From Acanthosepion pharaonis (taxonomy: Eukaryota > Mollusca > Cephalopoda > Sepiida > Sepiidae), in contig CAHIKZ030002042.1 in the NCBI GenBank assembly GCA_903632075.3, forward strand, positions 221,001 through 285,000: DNA of 64,000 nt. The letters run 5' to 3'. The notes below the pieces were generated by a model, which was given only the letters and a program-made list of their open reading frames with translations, had not been told where the DNA came from and did no database searches. Below, piece by piece: positions 9,961 to 19,470 of this stretch. A program made the translations under genes and the position numbers. Position 1 is the first letter of the stretch; each line of letters begins with the position of its first letter.

Positions 9961-10487
9961 GATTTACTAGGATAAATTCTTGGCACACGTAACCAACATA
10001 CGATACATAGAGAACATTAGGTTAATGGTAGATTCATAAAGAACACGAAAGGAATTATCAGTGAATAGGAATAAAAATATCAAAAAGAAAATGCTGAGGG
10101 TTAATTGGAAGTTATGATTCGGTTACACATCGCGGGGTTATTAAATCCGACATGTTTAAAAATTTAATTTTCTTGATGATTGATACCAGTAGATCTTTTA
10201 ATCGTCGCTCTAAAAGTTGAAATCGGTTATAAAAAATCTTGTGGTGTCGAATCTAGTTTAGTGTACACATAAACACGATTGCAGTTCGGAAACAAAATGT
10301 CTACACATAGAGACAGGATACCTGATGATAAAACTTCGACGGTTATATAGCCCAATAATAAAATATTGATAATACCTTATTTGAAACGATGGAATTGTCA
10401 AGGTTCACACTTCAGCGGTGGAAATCGGTTTAGTTTTTAATATCGTTTCATCACTCTCAGACGTTCTTCCTAGGATGCCTTATGTAG

Positions 10488-10610
10488 GTGACACAGCCCA
10501 ATGGTTAAGCACCATGGTAATGTTTATTTGGTATCGAGGAAATTATGAATTCAATTTTTAGTTCAACTGTTGCAGAAATTTAAACCGGCTGACGGGAAAA
10601 GCAAATCACC
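10488..10610 (+). repeat. tRNA-like SINE head (degenerate)
   Basis: CAGCCCAATGGTTAAGC resembles a Pol III A box. About 45 bases on, TATGAATTCAATTTT resembles a B box (GGTTCAANNCC). The spacing fits a tRNA-derived promoter. No second copy was recognised in this window. Confidence 0.35.
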
Positions 10611-10615
10611 ATTTG

Positions 10616-10617
<2 letters not shown>

Positions 10618-10658
<41 letters not shown>
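10618..10658. repeat. (TTA)n microsatellite
   Basis: About 13 TTA units. Confidence 0.95.
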
Positions 10659-10659
<1 letters not shown>

Positions 10660-11037
10660 CGCTGATCCCAGTTAACAGACTTTGATAAAAACAAACTATA
10701 TTTTCAATGTTTTACCGGGTTTAAAACATTAAAAGTTTGGGAACAATTTACTGACGAGGATTAGATATAATGTTCTGTTCCCGAATGTGAAAGACACATG
10801 ATGAAGGCTAGTGAAGTGTCTGAAGCGTTATGATATACACACGAATCAAATTTCGAAGGGATATCATTCTAAGAAAATGTTATTAGTGTGAAAGGACGGG
10901 CTTTTACATTCATGACACGATAAAATTAGCTAGGAAAGTATGATTGTATTTTAAAGAAATGAATTCTAATAAATTGAATCCATTAAACTTCAGGCTTGAT
11001 TGAGTTTAAATATAAAGAGACTCTTTATTATACAAAA

Positions 11038-11041
<4 letters not shown>

Positions 11042-11088
<47 letters not shown>

Positions 11089-11105
11089 ATATATATATAA
11101 TAATT

Positions 11106-11150
<45 letters not shown>
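11042..11150. repeat. Paired (TA)n microsatellites
   Basis: Two (TA)n blocks separated by the short ATAATAATTATACAT junction. Confidence 0.95.
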
Positions 11151-11152
<2 letters not shown>

Positions 11153-11483
11153 AAAATTGTATTATGTATGCAAAAAAAAAAATTTAATTTGACGAGACAG
11201 AACGGAATTACGTATAAACAATGTTATAAAACATCAACAAAATAGTAATTTTTGTTTCAACACTTCTTAACTGTGTTGAATGTTAAATGTATTTTTAAAT
11301 TATATACCATCATTTATAAGATACCAAAATAAATGAAACAAAAAATTCCAATTAAAAGTTATTTTATAACATGTTAATTTAAAAAGGATTTGAATAAAAA
11401 ATATTTAATACTATTTTATATTGAGGATCTTTTAAGAACAGTATTTGTTGGTTTTTTATAAATTTTTAAATGTTTATGCAATC

Positions 11484-11484
<1 letters not shown>

Positions 11485-11545
<61 letters not shown>
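11485..11545. repeat. (TA)n microsatellite
   Basis: About 30 TA units. Confidence 0.95.
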
Positions 11546-11547
<2 letters not shown>

Positions 11548-11913
11548 GTATATGTTTAAATGTGTGTGATGAATTTGTGTGTGTGTAAACAAAATTTGAC
11601 ACCTGGATTTTCAGAATTAGATAAAAAAAATGGACGTCATTATTTTATATGGATTAAATATTTCAATGAAGACATATTTTCAAAATATGAATATTGGTAA
11701 GTGGCATTTATACAATCAAAGAACACATTATATAAATAACGAATAAGGAGGGGCGTTGGAACATAGTGTTTTTGCATATTAACTGTCAATGAATAACTTC
11801 AGTATTTTTTTTTTTAGTCGTTAATCTATTTATAACTAAAATCTATTTTTTCAAAGGTGAAAACGAAAGGATATATAAAATAAAAAAATCGTTTTCCTGA
11901 ATTATATTTAAAT

Positions 11914-11918
<5 letters not shown>

Positions 11919-11985
<67 letters not shown>
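11919..11985. repeat. (TA)n-(TG)n compound microsatellite
   Basis: About 20 TA units followed directly by about 13 TG units. Confidence 0.95.
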
Positions 11986-12206
11986 TTTGTATTTATAATT
12001 CGTATTTATTAATCTCTTTTTATACAGGTTTCATTAAAGACGACAGACAATTTATTCGATCAAAATTTTTATTTAATTATGTCAAAAGATGACAGGTACA
12101 TTGCAATTTATATCAACCAATATTTGGACTTCTTTGGAAAAAAATTAATTTCATTGAAGAAAACTATAACGACTAACTCGTGTATTGATATATTGAAAGT
12201 AATTGT

Positions 12207-12240
12207 TCTTTGATAATGAGCTTATGTAAGCCGAAAGTTT
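12207..12240 (+). ncRNA. TTGATAATG...GCCGAAAG hairpin, copy 2 (hammerhead-like)
   Basis: CTTTGATAATG, then AGCTTA-TG-TAAGC(C), then GAAAGTTT. GCTTA pairs with TAAGC. The pattern is the same as at 3206 and 49742. It lies about 145 bases upstream of the (TA)n at 12386 and is probably a structured RNA element inside a dispersed repeat. Confidence 0.35.
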
Positions 12241-12383
12241 AGATTGGATTTAAACATGTATCAATATGGTGATTTCCTTTCGTCTTTCAATGATAAAGTT
12301 ATTAAGCTTATCAGACAATATGAAAGGAACTTACTTAAAATAAATAGACAAAACTTGTCTATATCATTTAATGAAACATGCAT

Positions 12384-12385
<2 letters not shown>

Positions 12386-12433
<48 letters not shown>
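12386..12433. repeat. (TA)n microsatellite
   Basis: About 23 units, preceded by AATGAAACATGCATCA, the inverse of the GTTTCATT edge motif seen after the array at 2991-3026. Confidence 0.95.
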
Positions 12434-12437
<4 letters not shown>

Positions 12438-12784
12438 CCTTTCTCTGTATATTTGCTAATGCAATCTTCTACCCAAACTTGAATTTATTCTTTTTGCAAC
12501 ATCTATTTGTTTTTTGTTTTTTTTTTTTTGACAAATTTTAAACCAATTATACTGAGTATGCAGTTAAATATTTAACTTGACGAACCTAAAATAGAGATTT
12601 AAAAAAAGATAAAGAAATATGATACAAATTCTATCTAGTCAATCTGAATTTGAACGAGCTTTTGGAATGGACATCATTACTATGAAATGCATTGATCAGG
12701 TCATGTTTCACTAGAAACATTCTTTTAAAAAAGAATAAAAAATAACAACATTATTCGTTTTGTTTTAATTTAATTTTCACAAGG

Positions 12785-12860
12785 GTGTACTTTCTTTCCT
12801 GTACGTTATTTCGAGACGTAGGTTATCATGGCATTCCACTATCCTCTTTGGACTCAGTCT
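12785..12860 (-). pseudogene. RTE-like LINE, terminal 3' fragment
   Basis: On minus, GTGGAATGCCATGATAACCT and ACGTCTCGAAATAACGTAC match the last codons of the LINE family (compare GTGGAGAGCCATGATCGCCT and ACGTCCTGAAATGACACGGC at 18464-18500). Only about 70 bases are retained. Confidence 0.5.
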
Positions 12861-13714
12861 GCTCGCCATTAAATCACGATAAGAGTTCTCCAAAATTTCG
12901 TTTTCTCAAACAAAGAATCCTATTTCGGTTTGCACTTCCTTTTTCTGTTGTCTTTTATCCTTCCAGTTTTACCATTTATTTTGACCATTTTCTTTGGTTT
13001 GGAATCATAAATCAAATTTGAAATCTTTAAATGAAATTAAAGAACCCGCTATTCTGCTAGTGTCTTTTGCATCAAAAATGATGTAACATGGAGTTCTAAA
13101 TTGTCAAAAGCATCAGGGGAATTGAAAATTAAATATTCTTGAAATTTAATATATAAATTTACTGATTATTTATATTTAGTTATATTGATGTTCCTATTTT
13201 ACTTTCATGGATATAGATCCTAACATTCATGATGGAAAATATATATATAAAAAACCACTTCCATCTTCTTCTTATGCTTTGAGGAGATTGTCCAGAACGT
13301 AAAGGATTTTCGGATATTACAATACACTTCAGTACTGGCTGTCTTTGTTCGTCTTTCCATACTTAAGTGCTAAGCGCCAATCAAGTGGAAATCAAAGTTA
13401 TATAATTTTTGTTTGTTTTGTTTGCGTTCTAAAAATATATATATTTATTCTATTATATATATATTAAAATATATATATATAACCGCGTCGTCAGTAGTGG
13501 TTGACGAGACTCCGTATGTATTATTAAATTTAAACAAACTCTCCAAACGTTTTTGGTTCTAGAGTCAACAACCCAGAAAAATAATTCAGCAGTAATTCAA
13601 ACGGACAACGAATACGACATACAGTCACGCTAGAAAAATATGTGTGAAATGTATATGTGATACTATCAACACATGGGAAGTGTGGACATAATGTGTGTGT
13701 AGATACATATACAC

Positions 13715-13718
<4 letters not shown>

Positions 13719-13782
<64 letters not shown>
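13719..13782. repeat. (TA)n microsatellite
   Basis: About 32 AT units. Confidence 0.95.
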
Positions 13783-13788
<6 letters not shown>

Positions 13789-14089
13789 AATATGTTGTAG
13801 TGGTTCCAACGAGAGAAAAGTATGTATATTAAAAAAAACTAAAAAGAAAAAGATTAAATGCCGATAACTACTCGCTGGACAAACCTTAATTGTTTTATGA
13901 CCCTTCACGCAGAACTCTTCATATTGACAATTCTAGAAAGAAAATTCGGATTGCCAACACACAAACAGAATGTCTCATATCGAGAATATTCCACATTGAA
14001 CATGAAGAAAAATTAATTATTTTTAATAATATGTAAAAATCTCCACTTTTACCTGAAGACGGTTGCGAGACCAGACCAGAAACACGTGT

Positions 14090-14178
14090 CGTAAAATTAT
14101 GTAAAACAAAGTATAATATTTTTCTCAATAAATCCACATTACAACCAAAAACGTTTGCGGCACCTTCTCTTTTTGTAT

Positions 14179-14181
<3 letters not shown>
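14090..14181 (+). repeat. Single arm of the ATCCACATTACAACC repeat
   Basis: GTATAATATTTTTCTCAATAAATCCACATTACAACCAAAAACG (given by position: about 14111-14152) matches one arm of the foldback at 2801-2925. It is likewise followed within 40 bases by (TA)n. Confidence 0.65.

Positions 14182-14226
<45 letters not shown>
14182..14226. repeat. (TA)n microsatellite
   Basis: About 22 TA units; the TA target of the adjoining mariner-like element lies in it. Confidence 0.95.
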
Positions 14227-14231
<5 letters not shown>

Positions 14232-14554
14232 TATATAAAAAAAACGGGAACTTTTAACAATTCAATAAAACCAAGACTGATGGAAGAAAATATTTTATTC
14301 ATAGTAATTGAAACCTTAAAACATGCCATTTAAGAAACAATGATGCAATTTTCATTTTTTTAAAATTACATCCTGTAGATGGCGTCCTCCTGTACGAATG
14401 AATTCTTGAAATCTGCTGTTGAGATTCATCATTGACTGCTGCAACATCTCAGGTGAGATACTGTGAATTTCATTTTAAATTCTAAATGGCGAATTGTTTA
14501 CTTGCTCATGTCTGGCAATACGCACATCAAAAATTCCCGTTTTTGGGGGTCACC

Positions 14555-14558
<4 letters not shown>
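14227..14558 (-). mobile_element. Mariner-like element, internally deleted, with TIRs
   Basis: The left end GGGT...AAAACGGGAACTTTT (14227-14255) and the right end (reverse complement AGGGTGACCCCCAAAAACGG then GAATTTTT, 14529-14558) form imperfect inverted repeats of about 30 bp. Each is flanked by TA, the target of IS630/Tc1/mariner elements. Here the target was a (TA)n array, so the TA duplication is uninformative in itself. At about 332 bp it is far shorter than an autonomous element and keeps only the end of a transposase frame. Confidence 0.65.
14345..14475 (-). pseudogene. Mariner-like transposase C-terminus
   Basis: The minus strand (14475 to 14350) reads NEIHSISPEMLQQSMMNLNS followed by RFQEFIRTGGRHLQDVI. 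This is the typical C-terminal end of a DDE_3-type (IS630/Tc1/mariner) transposase, usually written I..I.PEML...(x)...R....GGH(F/L). Everything upstream in the frame is deleted, so no catalytic residue remains. Confidence 0.65.

Positions 14559-14591
<33 letters not shown>
14559..14591. repeat. (TA)n microsatellite
   Basis: About 16 units, continuing the array interrupted by the mariner-like insertion. Confidence 0.95.
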
Positions 14592-14593
<2 letters not shown>

Positions 14594-14865
14594 AACCTAT
14601 TGATCTCTGCGTATTCCTATATCAACGGAAGGGATTTCTTGATTTCTTTATATAAAATAGTTCAATCGACCTTTTTTAATATTTTAATATTTTGAAATCA
14701 CCTTCGGATACGTTTTCACAACATCGCCCACGTGACGACGACGTGATCATATTTAAACGGAACGCTGATCTTATATAAAAATTTCAGTTACTGTTTGGAT
14801 TAGTTGTGCTCTTATGTCCATTGTCTTTTCATGTTGAATTTTATATGTTCTAATGTTAATTATGT

Positions 14866-14931
14866 TTAATGAATATGTCCTGAAGATGATCTAAAATAGA
14901 CCGAAACGTCCGACGTTGACTTTTACATTAA
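14866..14931 (+). ncRNA. Hammerhead-ribozyme-like fold
   Basis: Core order: GTC (14877-14879), CTGAAGA (14880-14886), stem II GATCT/AGACC with one A-C mismatch (14888-14902), GAAAC (14903-14907), stem III ACGT/ACGT with a 3-base loop (14906-14916), T (14917, expected cleavage position), then GAC (14918-14920) pairing with the first GTC. An outer helix TTTAATG (14865-14871) with CATTAA(A/T) (14926-14932) closes stem I around an internal loop. This layout matches type I hammerheads described in Penelope-like elements. The extra U after CTGAAGA and the stem II mismatch make activity uncertain. Confidence 0.5.
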
Positions 14932-14972
14932 TACAGCATAATTGCATATTAAGATTTTTTTTGTTTTTTTTC

Positions 14973-14979
<7 letters not shown>

Positions 14980-15021
<42 letters not shown>
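14980..15021. repeat. (TA)n microsatellite
   Basis: About 20 AT units, immediately beside the next feature. Confidence 0.95.
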
Positions 15022-15024
<3 letters not shown>

Positions 15025-15104
15025 AGCCAGGTAATTCTACCTAGGTTTCACCTAAACGGATCGTCAGAATACAATCAGTTTACAGGTTTTTCCAAGCGAA
15101 TACC

Positions 15105-15105
<1 letters not shown>
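15022..15105 (-). ncRNA. CTGACGA...GAAACC hairpin between two (TA)n arrays (hammerhead-like)
   Basis: Read on minus: CTGACGA (15067-15061), TCCGTTTAGGT, GAAAC (15049-15045), then a 5-bp perfect hairpin AGGTA-GAAT-TACCT and GGCTC, after which the (TA)n array begins. CTGANGA plus GAAAC plus a stem III hairpin is the hammerhead order. Stem II is weak, the base pair next to A15.1 is a C-C mismatch, and stem I is not visible. Best read as a decayed or merely similar structure. Confidence 0.35.

Positions 15106-15111
<6 letters not shown>

Positions 15112-15154
<43 letters not shown>
15112..15154. repeat. (TA)n microsatellite
   Basis: About 21 units. Confidence 0.95.
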
Positions 15155-15157
<3 letters not shown>

Positions 15158-15199
15158 GTATAAATATTTAAATACAGTTATATAAATTATATTTAATAA

Positions 15200-15440
15200 T
15201 GTAAATAAATATATTTGATTGTAACATCAAAATTGTCCAAATCATGTACTTGCAAAATTGTTCAATTGTTAGGTTAAGCTCTGAACCGTTCATCTTAGAA
15301 ATGACTAAAGATATCTTACTGGAATTCTCCGAGGATTTTCTAACACTACTGGGCTCTACTTGTAAGAATGTATAATTACTCCCTAAGCTTAACAGAATAA
15401 TCGTGATGAAATTGATCATAAACGAAATTGACATGTTCAT
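15200..15440. repeat. Dispersed repeat, copy 1 (partner at 43850-44080)
   Basis: AAATTGTCCAAATCATGTA, TTGTTCAATTG, 'agaaatgactaaagatatcttactggaattc' and 'cactactgggctctacttgtaagaatgta' recur in order at 43850-44045. On minus there is a 91-codon open frame (15168-15443) starting MMNMSISFMINFITIILLSL, signal-peptide-like. The other copy keeps similar minus-strand peptide stretches (YMIW, WTILLLQ) but with breaks. It may be an unidentified element or gene-derived repeat. Confidence 0.45.
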
Positions 15441-15473
15441 CATTAATTAATCATAAGCTAAGGATTGAAATAA

Positions 15474-15478
<5 letters not shown>

Positions 15479-15534
<56 letters not shown>
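15479..15534. repeat. (TA)n microsatellite
   Basis: About 28 units, abutting the 3' edge of the transposase remnant. Confidence 0.95.
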
Positions 15535-15539
<5 letters not shown>

Positions 15540-15544
15540 TTATA

Positions 15545-15851
15545 TTATTCATTTTCCAACATATTCAAAATGATCCTCGCCCTCTCTAACCTTCTATCTT
15601 TATGTCTTGGAGTAAAAAGTTGCCTCACACGTTTCACAAACAATTTCATTTTCAAGCCTTTTTTTAACTGCTTTTTGAACTGTCATTGGTGAAAGTCCTG
15701 TCTCATGCACCAAATGTCTTATGGATTGAGTTGGATCTTTTCTAATTGATCTCTTTAGTTCTAAGTTAAAATGATGATCCCTCTTCCTAACATTTTGATG
15801 AAGTAATAATGTATTTTCGACCAATATCTGACCAACTGCGAATAAAGACAT
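15545..15851 (-). pseudogene. Tc1/mariner-like transposase, N-terminal HTH region
   Basis: The first frame includes LKRSIRKDPTQSIRHLVHET then GLSPMTVQKAVKKRLENEI, a helix-turn-helix DNA-binding region as found at the N-terminus of IS630/Tc1/mariner transposases. A +1 shift near 15640 continues the protein as VKRVRQLFTPRHKDRRLERA then RIILNMLENE and a stop at 15545-15547. The catalytic DDE domain should follow but the sequence ends there, next to (TA)n. The element is therefore both frameshifted and 3'-truncated. Confidence 0.75.
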
Positions 15852-15973
15852 GCGCGCTCCTTCAAATGTTCTGAGATTGAACTATGCTCATTCAAGTGAA
15901 ACGTAAGTCATCGCGTCAACGTCGTCGTTGCAAAACCAACAAGAAATTACCTATTGAACTGGAAAGGATTAAA

Positions 15974-15976
<3 letters not shown>

Positions 15977-16038
<62 letters not shown>
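15977..16038. repeat. (TA)n microsatellite
   Basis: About 30 units. Confidence 0.95.
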
Positions 16039-16041
<3 letters not shown>

Positions 16042-16089
16042 AAATGAAGAAAACCAGGACATGCAAGTAGATGATGTTTCTGGAAATTT

Positions 16090-16740
16090 CTATTTCTTTA
16101 CCCTCAACCTTTAGGGTAATTTACGGGTGGTTCTCATTTTAAATAAGACTTGTTTTATTTACGTCTTTCTTTAGATCAACACCGTAACTTTCCGTACATT
16201 TATACATTCTCAATTCAGGTCATCTTTCATTTGTAATTCCTTTTTTTACAATAATTTTCTCTCTGTTAAAGTAAGAATTACTAATCTTAGAATAGTAAGT
16301 TTAAAAAGTTTTATAATTTTGACAATTTATGAGGATATGTTGCGAAGATAACGGCTAACCCTAGATTTGAACAAGTGAAAATTCTAGCGTTCAGTGAAAC
16401 ATCCTCTTGGGACTCAGTTCCACAGAATAGCGGTTCGTGGAAAGATACTGTTCACACGGGACTTACGAAGGAAATGAAATACGAGGGGAATGGGACAAGA
16501 AGGAATTCGCTAGAAATATTCGACTAAGAAATATAAATTCACAAATCTCAGGTTTGCATATTTCAAATAATGATACGAAATATGTATTTTTTGCTTTTTA
16601 AGGACATCAAAACTTTCTATCATATCAGGTTTTTTGAAATCATAAAGTAGAAATTGAGGGTTCGCTTAATTCATCTAGATAGAAACATATATCGAAATAT
16701 TTCTGACTTCAAGTCACTAAAACGAAGCTTGGTCATATGT
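16090..16740. other. No recognised feature
   Basis: Unique-looking AT-rich sequence with no assignable frame or repeat. Confidence 0.45.
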
Positions 16741-16744
16741 AAAT

Positions 16745-16870
16745 TACAGGTGAGATTGGCGTAATGGTTGGTAACATTGAAAATGGAATCGTTAGCAAGA
16801 CATAGCCCAAGAGACGAGTTCGAATTGTAGACGTCAAAATCAAGCTATGAGTACTATAAACGAAAAATGT
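16745..16870 (+). repeat. tRNA-like SINE head
   Basis: GGCGTAATGGTTGG resembles an A box. GACGAGTTCGAATTG, about 65 bases downstream, is close to the B box consensus GGTTCGAANCC. CAAGCTATGAGTACT may begin the body. It is related in style to the other tRNA-derived repeats here but no second copy was recognised. Confidence 0.45.
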
Positions 16871-17499
16871 GTGAACTGAGGAAAATTTTATGAAAATAGA
16901 AGCAAAAGTTACGACTATACTTAGAGTCAGAAAAGAGATAGATAAATATCTAAATTGACTTGGATCCACGTCATACACTTGCATTATATTTTTTATCATA
17001 AACGGCGTACCGTAATATTTCGTCACTTACTGTTTGTTGTAAAAGTTTAGGTCGAAATTAAGTATTTTCACACTTTTCCAGTCATCAATAACGCCATTTT
17101 CTGACACCTGTCGTCAAGCGATAAGAAACTTATTTAAACATTTCTTTAAAAATTAAAATAAAAATGTCAACGTCTCATTAAAACAGATACTGTTAATTTG
17201 ATGAATTGTGAACAAGATTAACCCAAAATTACTTTTTTAAAAAAAAGTAATGAAAATGAACTTCTTTTTACGATGGAGGTGTCTCATTTACTTACACAGC
17301 CGTTAAAGTAGGAAGTAGCTTGTTGAAATTTTGACAAACGAACAGTAAGTAACGAAATAATGCAGTAGACCGTATATGAGAAAATATTCAGGATTGCATG
17401 CCCTGCATCCAAATCTCCCTTCGCCACTGCTATGACATATAATGAAGATAAAATATCTTGGAGAAGAAAACATTTTGAAGGTAACAGGTGCAGTCGGAA

Positions 17500-17660
17500 G
17501 CAGCGAATAAGCTGCCTACCTAACTTTTGTAATTAGATGTTAGAAGCGGACCTGGAAGTGATAATAGGAGCAGAAACATTGCTTAGAAATACAAATGGTA
17601 GTTGTGGAGAGCCATGATGGACAACGTTCTGAAGAAACAAGACATATAAAAGAAATTAGA
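17500..17660 (+). pseudogene. RTE-like LINE, terminal 3' fragment
   Basis: GAAGTGATAATAGGAGCAG, then TGTGGAGAGCCATGATGG and ACGTTCTGAAGAAAC followed by GACATATAAAAG. These match the last 40 codons and 3' terminus of the LINE family (compare 18410-18515). The fragment immediately precedes the SINE at 17699. Confidence 0.6.
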
Positions 17661-17698
17661 CCAGTTTAAATTTTGGCTGGGACTTCTATTCACTTTGT

Positions 17699-18055
17699 AT
17701 AAGATCACCGAAGTTATGCAACATCCAGCCTGATAAGTATCTAGATGGGTGACCTCTTGGAAATACCAGATGTTGTAAGCCTGGATGTGCGGGTGGTGTA
17801 ATGGATAATGGCTCGGAATTGGTAATCGGAGAGCCGAGTTCCAATTCCCGTTGGGTTCGTTATATTCACTTGCGGTCAAATAACTGCGGTAAAAGTGTGA
17901 ATCCACCTTTTCTTTTCCTCCCAGCTATGGGTTAATTAGTAGGACTTTATCAGAAAAATCATTATTATCTCCAAAAGATTCATAATCTAAAAATATTTTC
18001 TGCTTTTAAATAACCTATAAAGGGTTGATAAACCGCAAAGACATTCAGTCAACGA
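17699..18055 (+). repeat. 5S-tRNA composite SINE, 5'-truncated, well preserved
   Basis: The 5S part begins inside the molecule: AAGATCACCGAAGTTATGC, 'gataagtatctagatgggtgacc', then CTTGGAAATACCAG and TGTTGTAAGC. The tRNA-like part starts near 17790: GGTGGTGTAATGGATAATGG (A box region), then GAGCCGAGTTCCAATTCCCG (B box region). The body GGGTTCGTTATATTCACTTG leads to CCCAGCTATGGGTTAATTAG. The tail TTTAAATAACCTATAAAGGG then TTGATAAACCGC resembles the end of the HAT retroposon. Confidence 0.85.
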
Positions 18056-18191
18056 TTCACTTTGCACTATGCCCTTGAGAAAAGTTGCACTTATCTCGCT
18101 TCATCCATTATGGATAAAATAGCAACGGAAGAACTTGTGAAAAATAGCCTCGATAGTTATTGAGGAAAAGATAAATGAATTCAATAAACTA

Positions 18192-18540
18192 ATGTCAACA
18201 CATTATGACCCACTGAAGAGGATCCAAACAAGGAAGAAGCTTATACTTAACATCAGGAAGAGGCAGCTGAAATTTCTGGGACACGTAATGAGAAAGGAGG
18301 GCTTGGAAAAACTGATACTCACAGGTCAAATAGAGGGAAAAAGAGACAAGGGAAAGCAACGGATAACATACCTGATGGGCGTAAGCAAGTGGATGACAGA
18401 ACATGGCCTGGGCGAAGTGGTGAAGGTACGAAACTTATTGAAAACTACAAGGGATAGGAGGAAGTGGAGAGCCATGATCGCCTACGTCCTGAAATGACAC
18501 GGCACATAAAAAGAAAGAAAGAAAGTAGATATAGAATTAG
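18192..18540 (+). pseudogene. RTE/BovB-like LINE, C-terminal 101 codons intact
   Basis: An unbroken frame (18192-18497) contains RKRQLKFLGHVMRKEGLEKL, then ILTGQIEGKRDKGKQRITYL, MGVSKWMTEHGLGEVVKVR and RRKWRAMIAYVLK then stop. It is the best-preserved C-terminus of this family in the window. The 3' end runs GACACGGCACATAAAAAG and then (AAAG)n. No reverse transcriptase core lies upstream, so it is a 5'-truncated insertion. A free-standing host gene is unlikely because the same block appears at least seven more times here. Confidence 0.85.
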
Positions 18541-18933
18541 ATTATATCAAAACCATGTCAGTTTGCGTTCTGGTCATTTAGTCTTAGAGAAAAAGATTCA
18601 TGGGTATTCACTGACACCCAAGGAGGCTGTGGAGAAACATGATTGCCTCCAAACTGAAGGAAGACAGTAGTAAGAAAACAATTTGAAGCAGATAATGGTG
18701 CGACCCTTTAAATCTTTAAGTCTAATTAATACCTTTACATATGAATAACGGAGTATCATTCTATTATGACCTATTTTGGAATAATTGTTGTTTTTATAAT
18801 ATAAATAGCACAGGACAGAGATGTTTGGGGCTAGATAAACTCTTAATATTCACTTATGAAATTAAGGAAATGAACTATGAACTAAGGGATTTTATAAACC
18901 TAAAATGAAATATCACTTATCCAAACGATACGG

Positions 18934-19459
18934 CATCCTGGGAAAGCCAATAAACTGCATCCGAAAGCAAGGCCTCTTTTCAGGAGATTTTGAAGAGTGT
19001 GGAACCACCTCTCAATTACTGGTGTTCCCAGGTCCACCCTGACCGAGGTGATAGCACCTGTCAGGGTCCCACCTGTGGGAAAATACTTAACCGCCAAACA
19101 GGGAACAAAACACTATGAAAGTGTAAAACAGGTTTTAATAACAGCAATAATTTTTTGAGGAAAAATTATTAACAGCAATAAATTTTTTAAGAAAATAAAT
19201 ATTACCAGCAATACATTTTTGAATAAAAAATATTACCAGCAATACATTTTTGAAGGAAAAATATTACCACCAATACATTTTTGAAGAAAATAAATTTTAC
19301 CAGCAATACATTTTTGAAGAAATAAATATTACCAGCAATACATTTTTGAAGGAAAAAAATTACCAGCAATACATTTTTGAAGCAAAAATATTACAAGTAA
19401 TAAAAATATTGTCGGCATCAAATAACCCATGGAGGAGTTGATATGCCGTAATACAAACC
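18934..19459 (+). mobile_element. HAT retroposon, copy with one head and target-site duplication
   Basis: Flanked by AAACGATACGG (18923-18933) and AAACGAAACGG (19460-19470), an 11-bp target-site duplication with one mismatch. The single head (18934 to about 19110) has ATCCTGGGAAAGCC, GGAACCACCTCTCAATTACT and GGTGTTCCCAGGTCCA. Then come TATGAAAGTGTAAAACAGG and about seven 33-bp units (ACCAGCAATACATTTTTGAA) from about 19140 to 19400. The tail is ATCAAATAACCCATGG, TTGATATGCCGTAATACA and AACCAAAC. Confidence 0.8.
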
Positions 19460-19470
19460 AAACGAAACGG

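Noticed and set aside
18595..18675. Second LINE terminus after 18540
   Set aside because: GGAGGCTGTGGAGAAACATGAT resembles the family end, but the match is under 30 bases and not distinguishable from coincidence.
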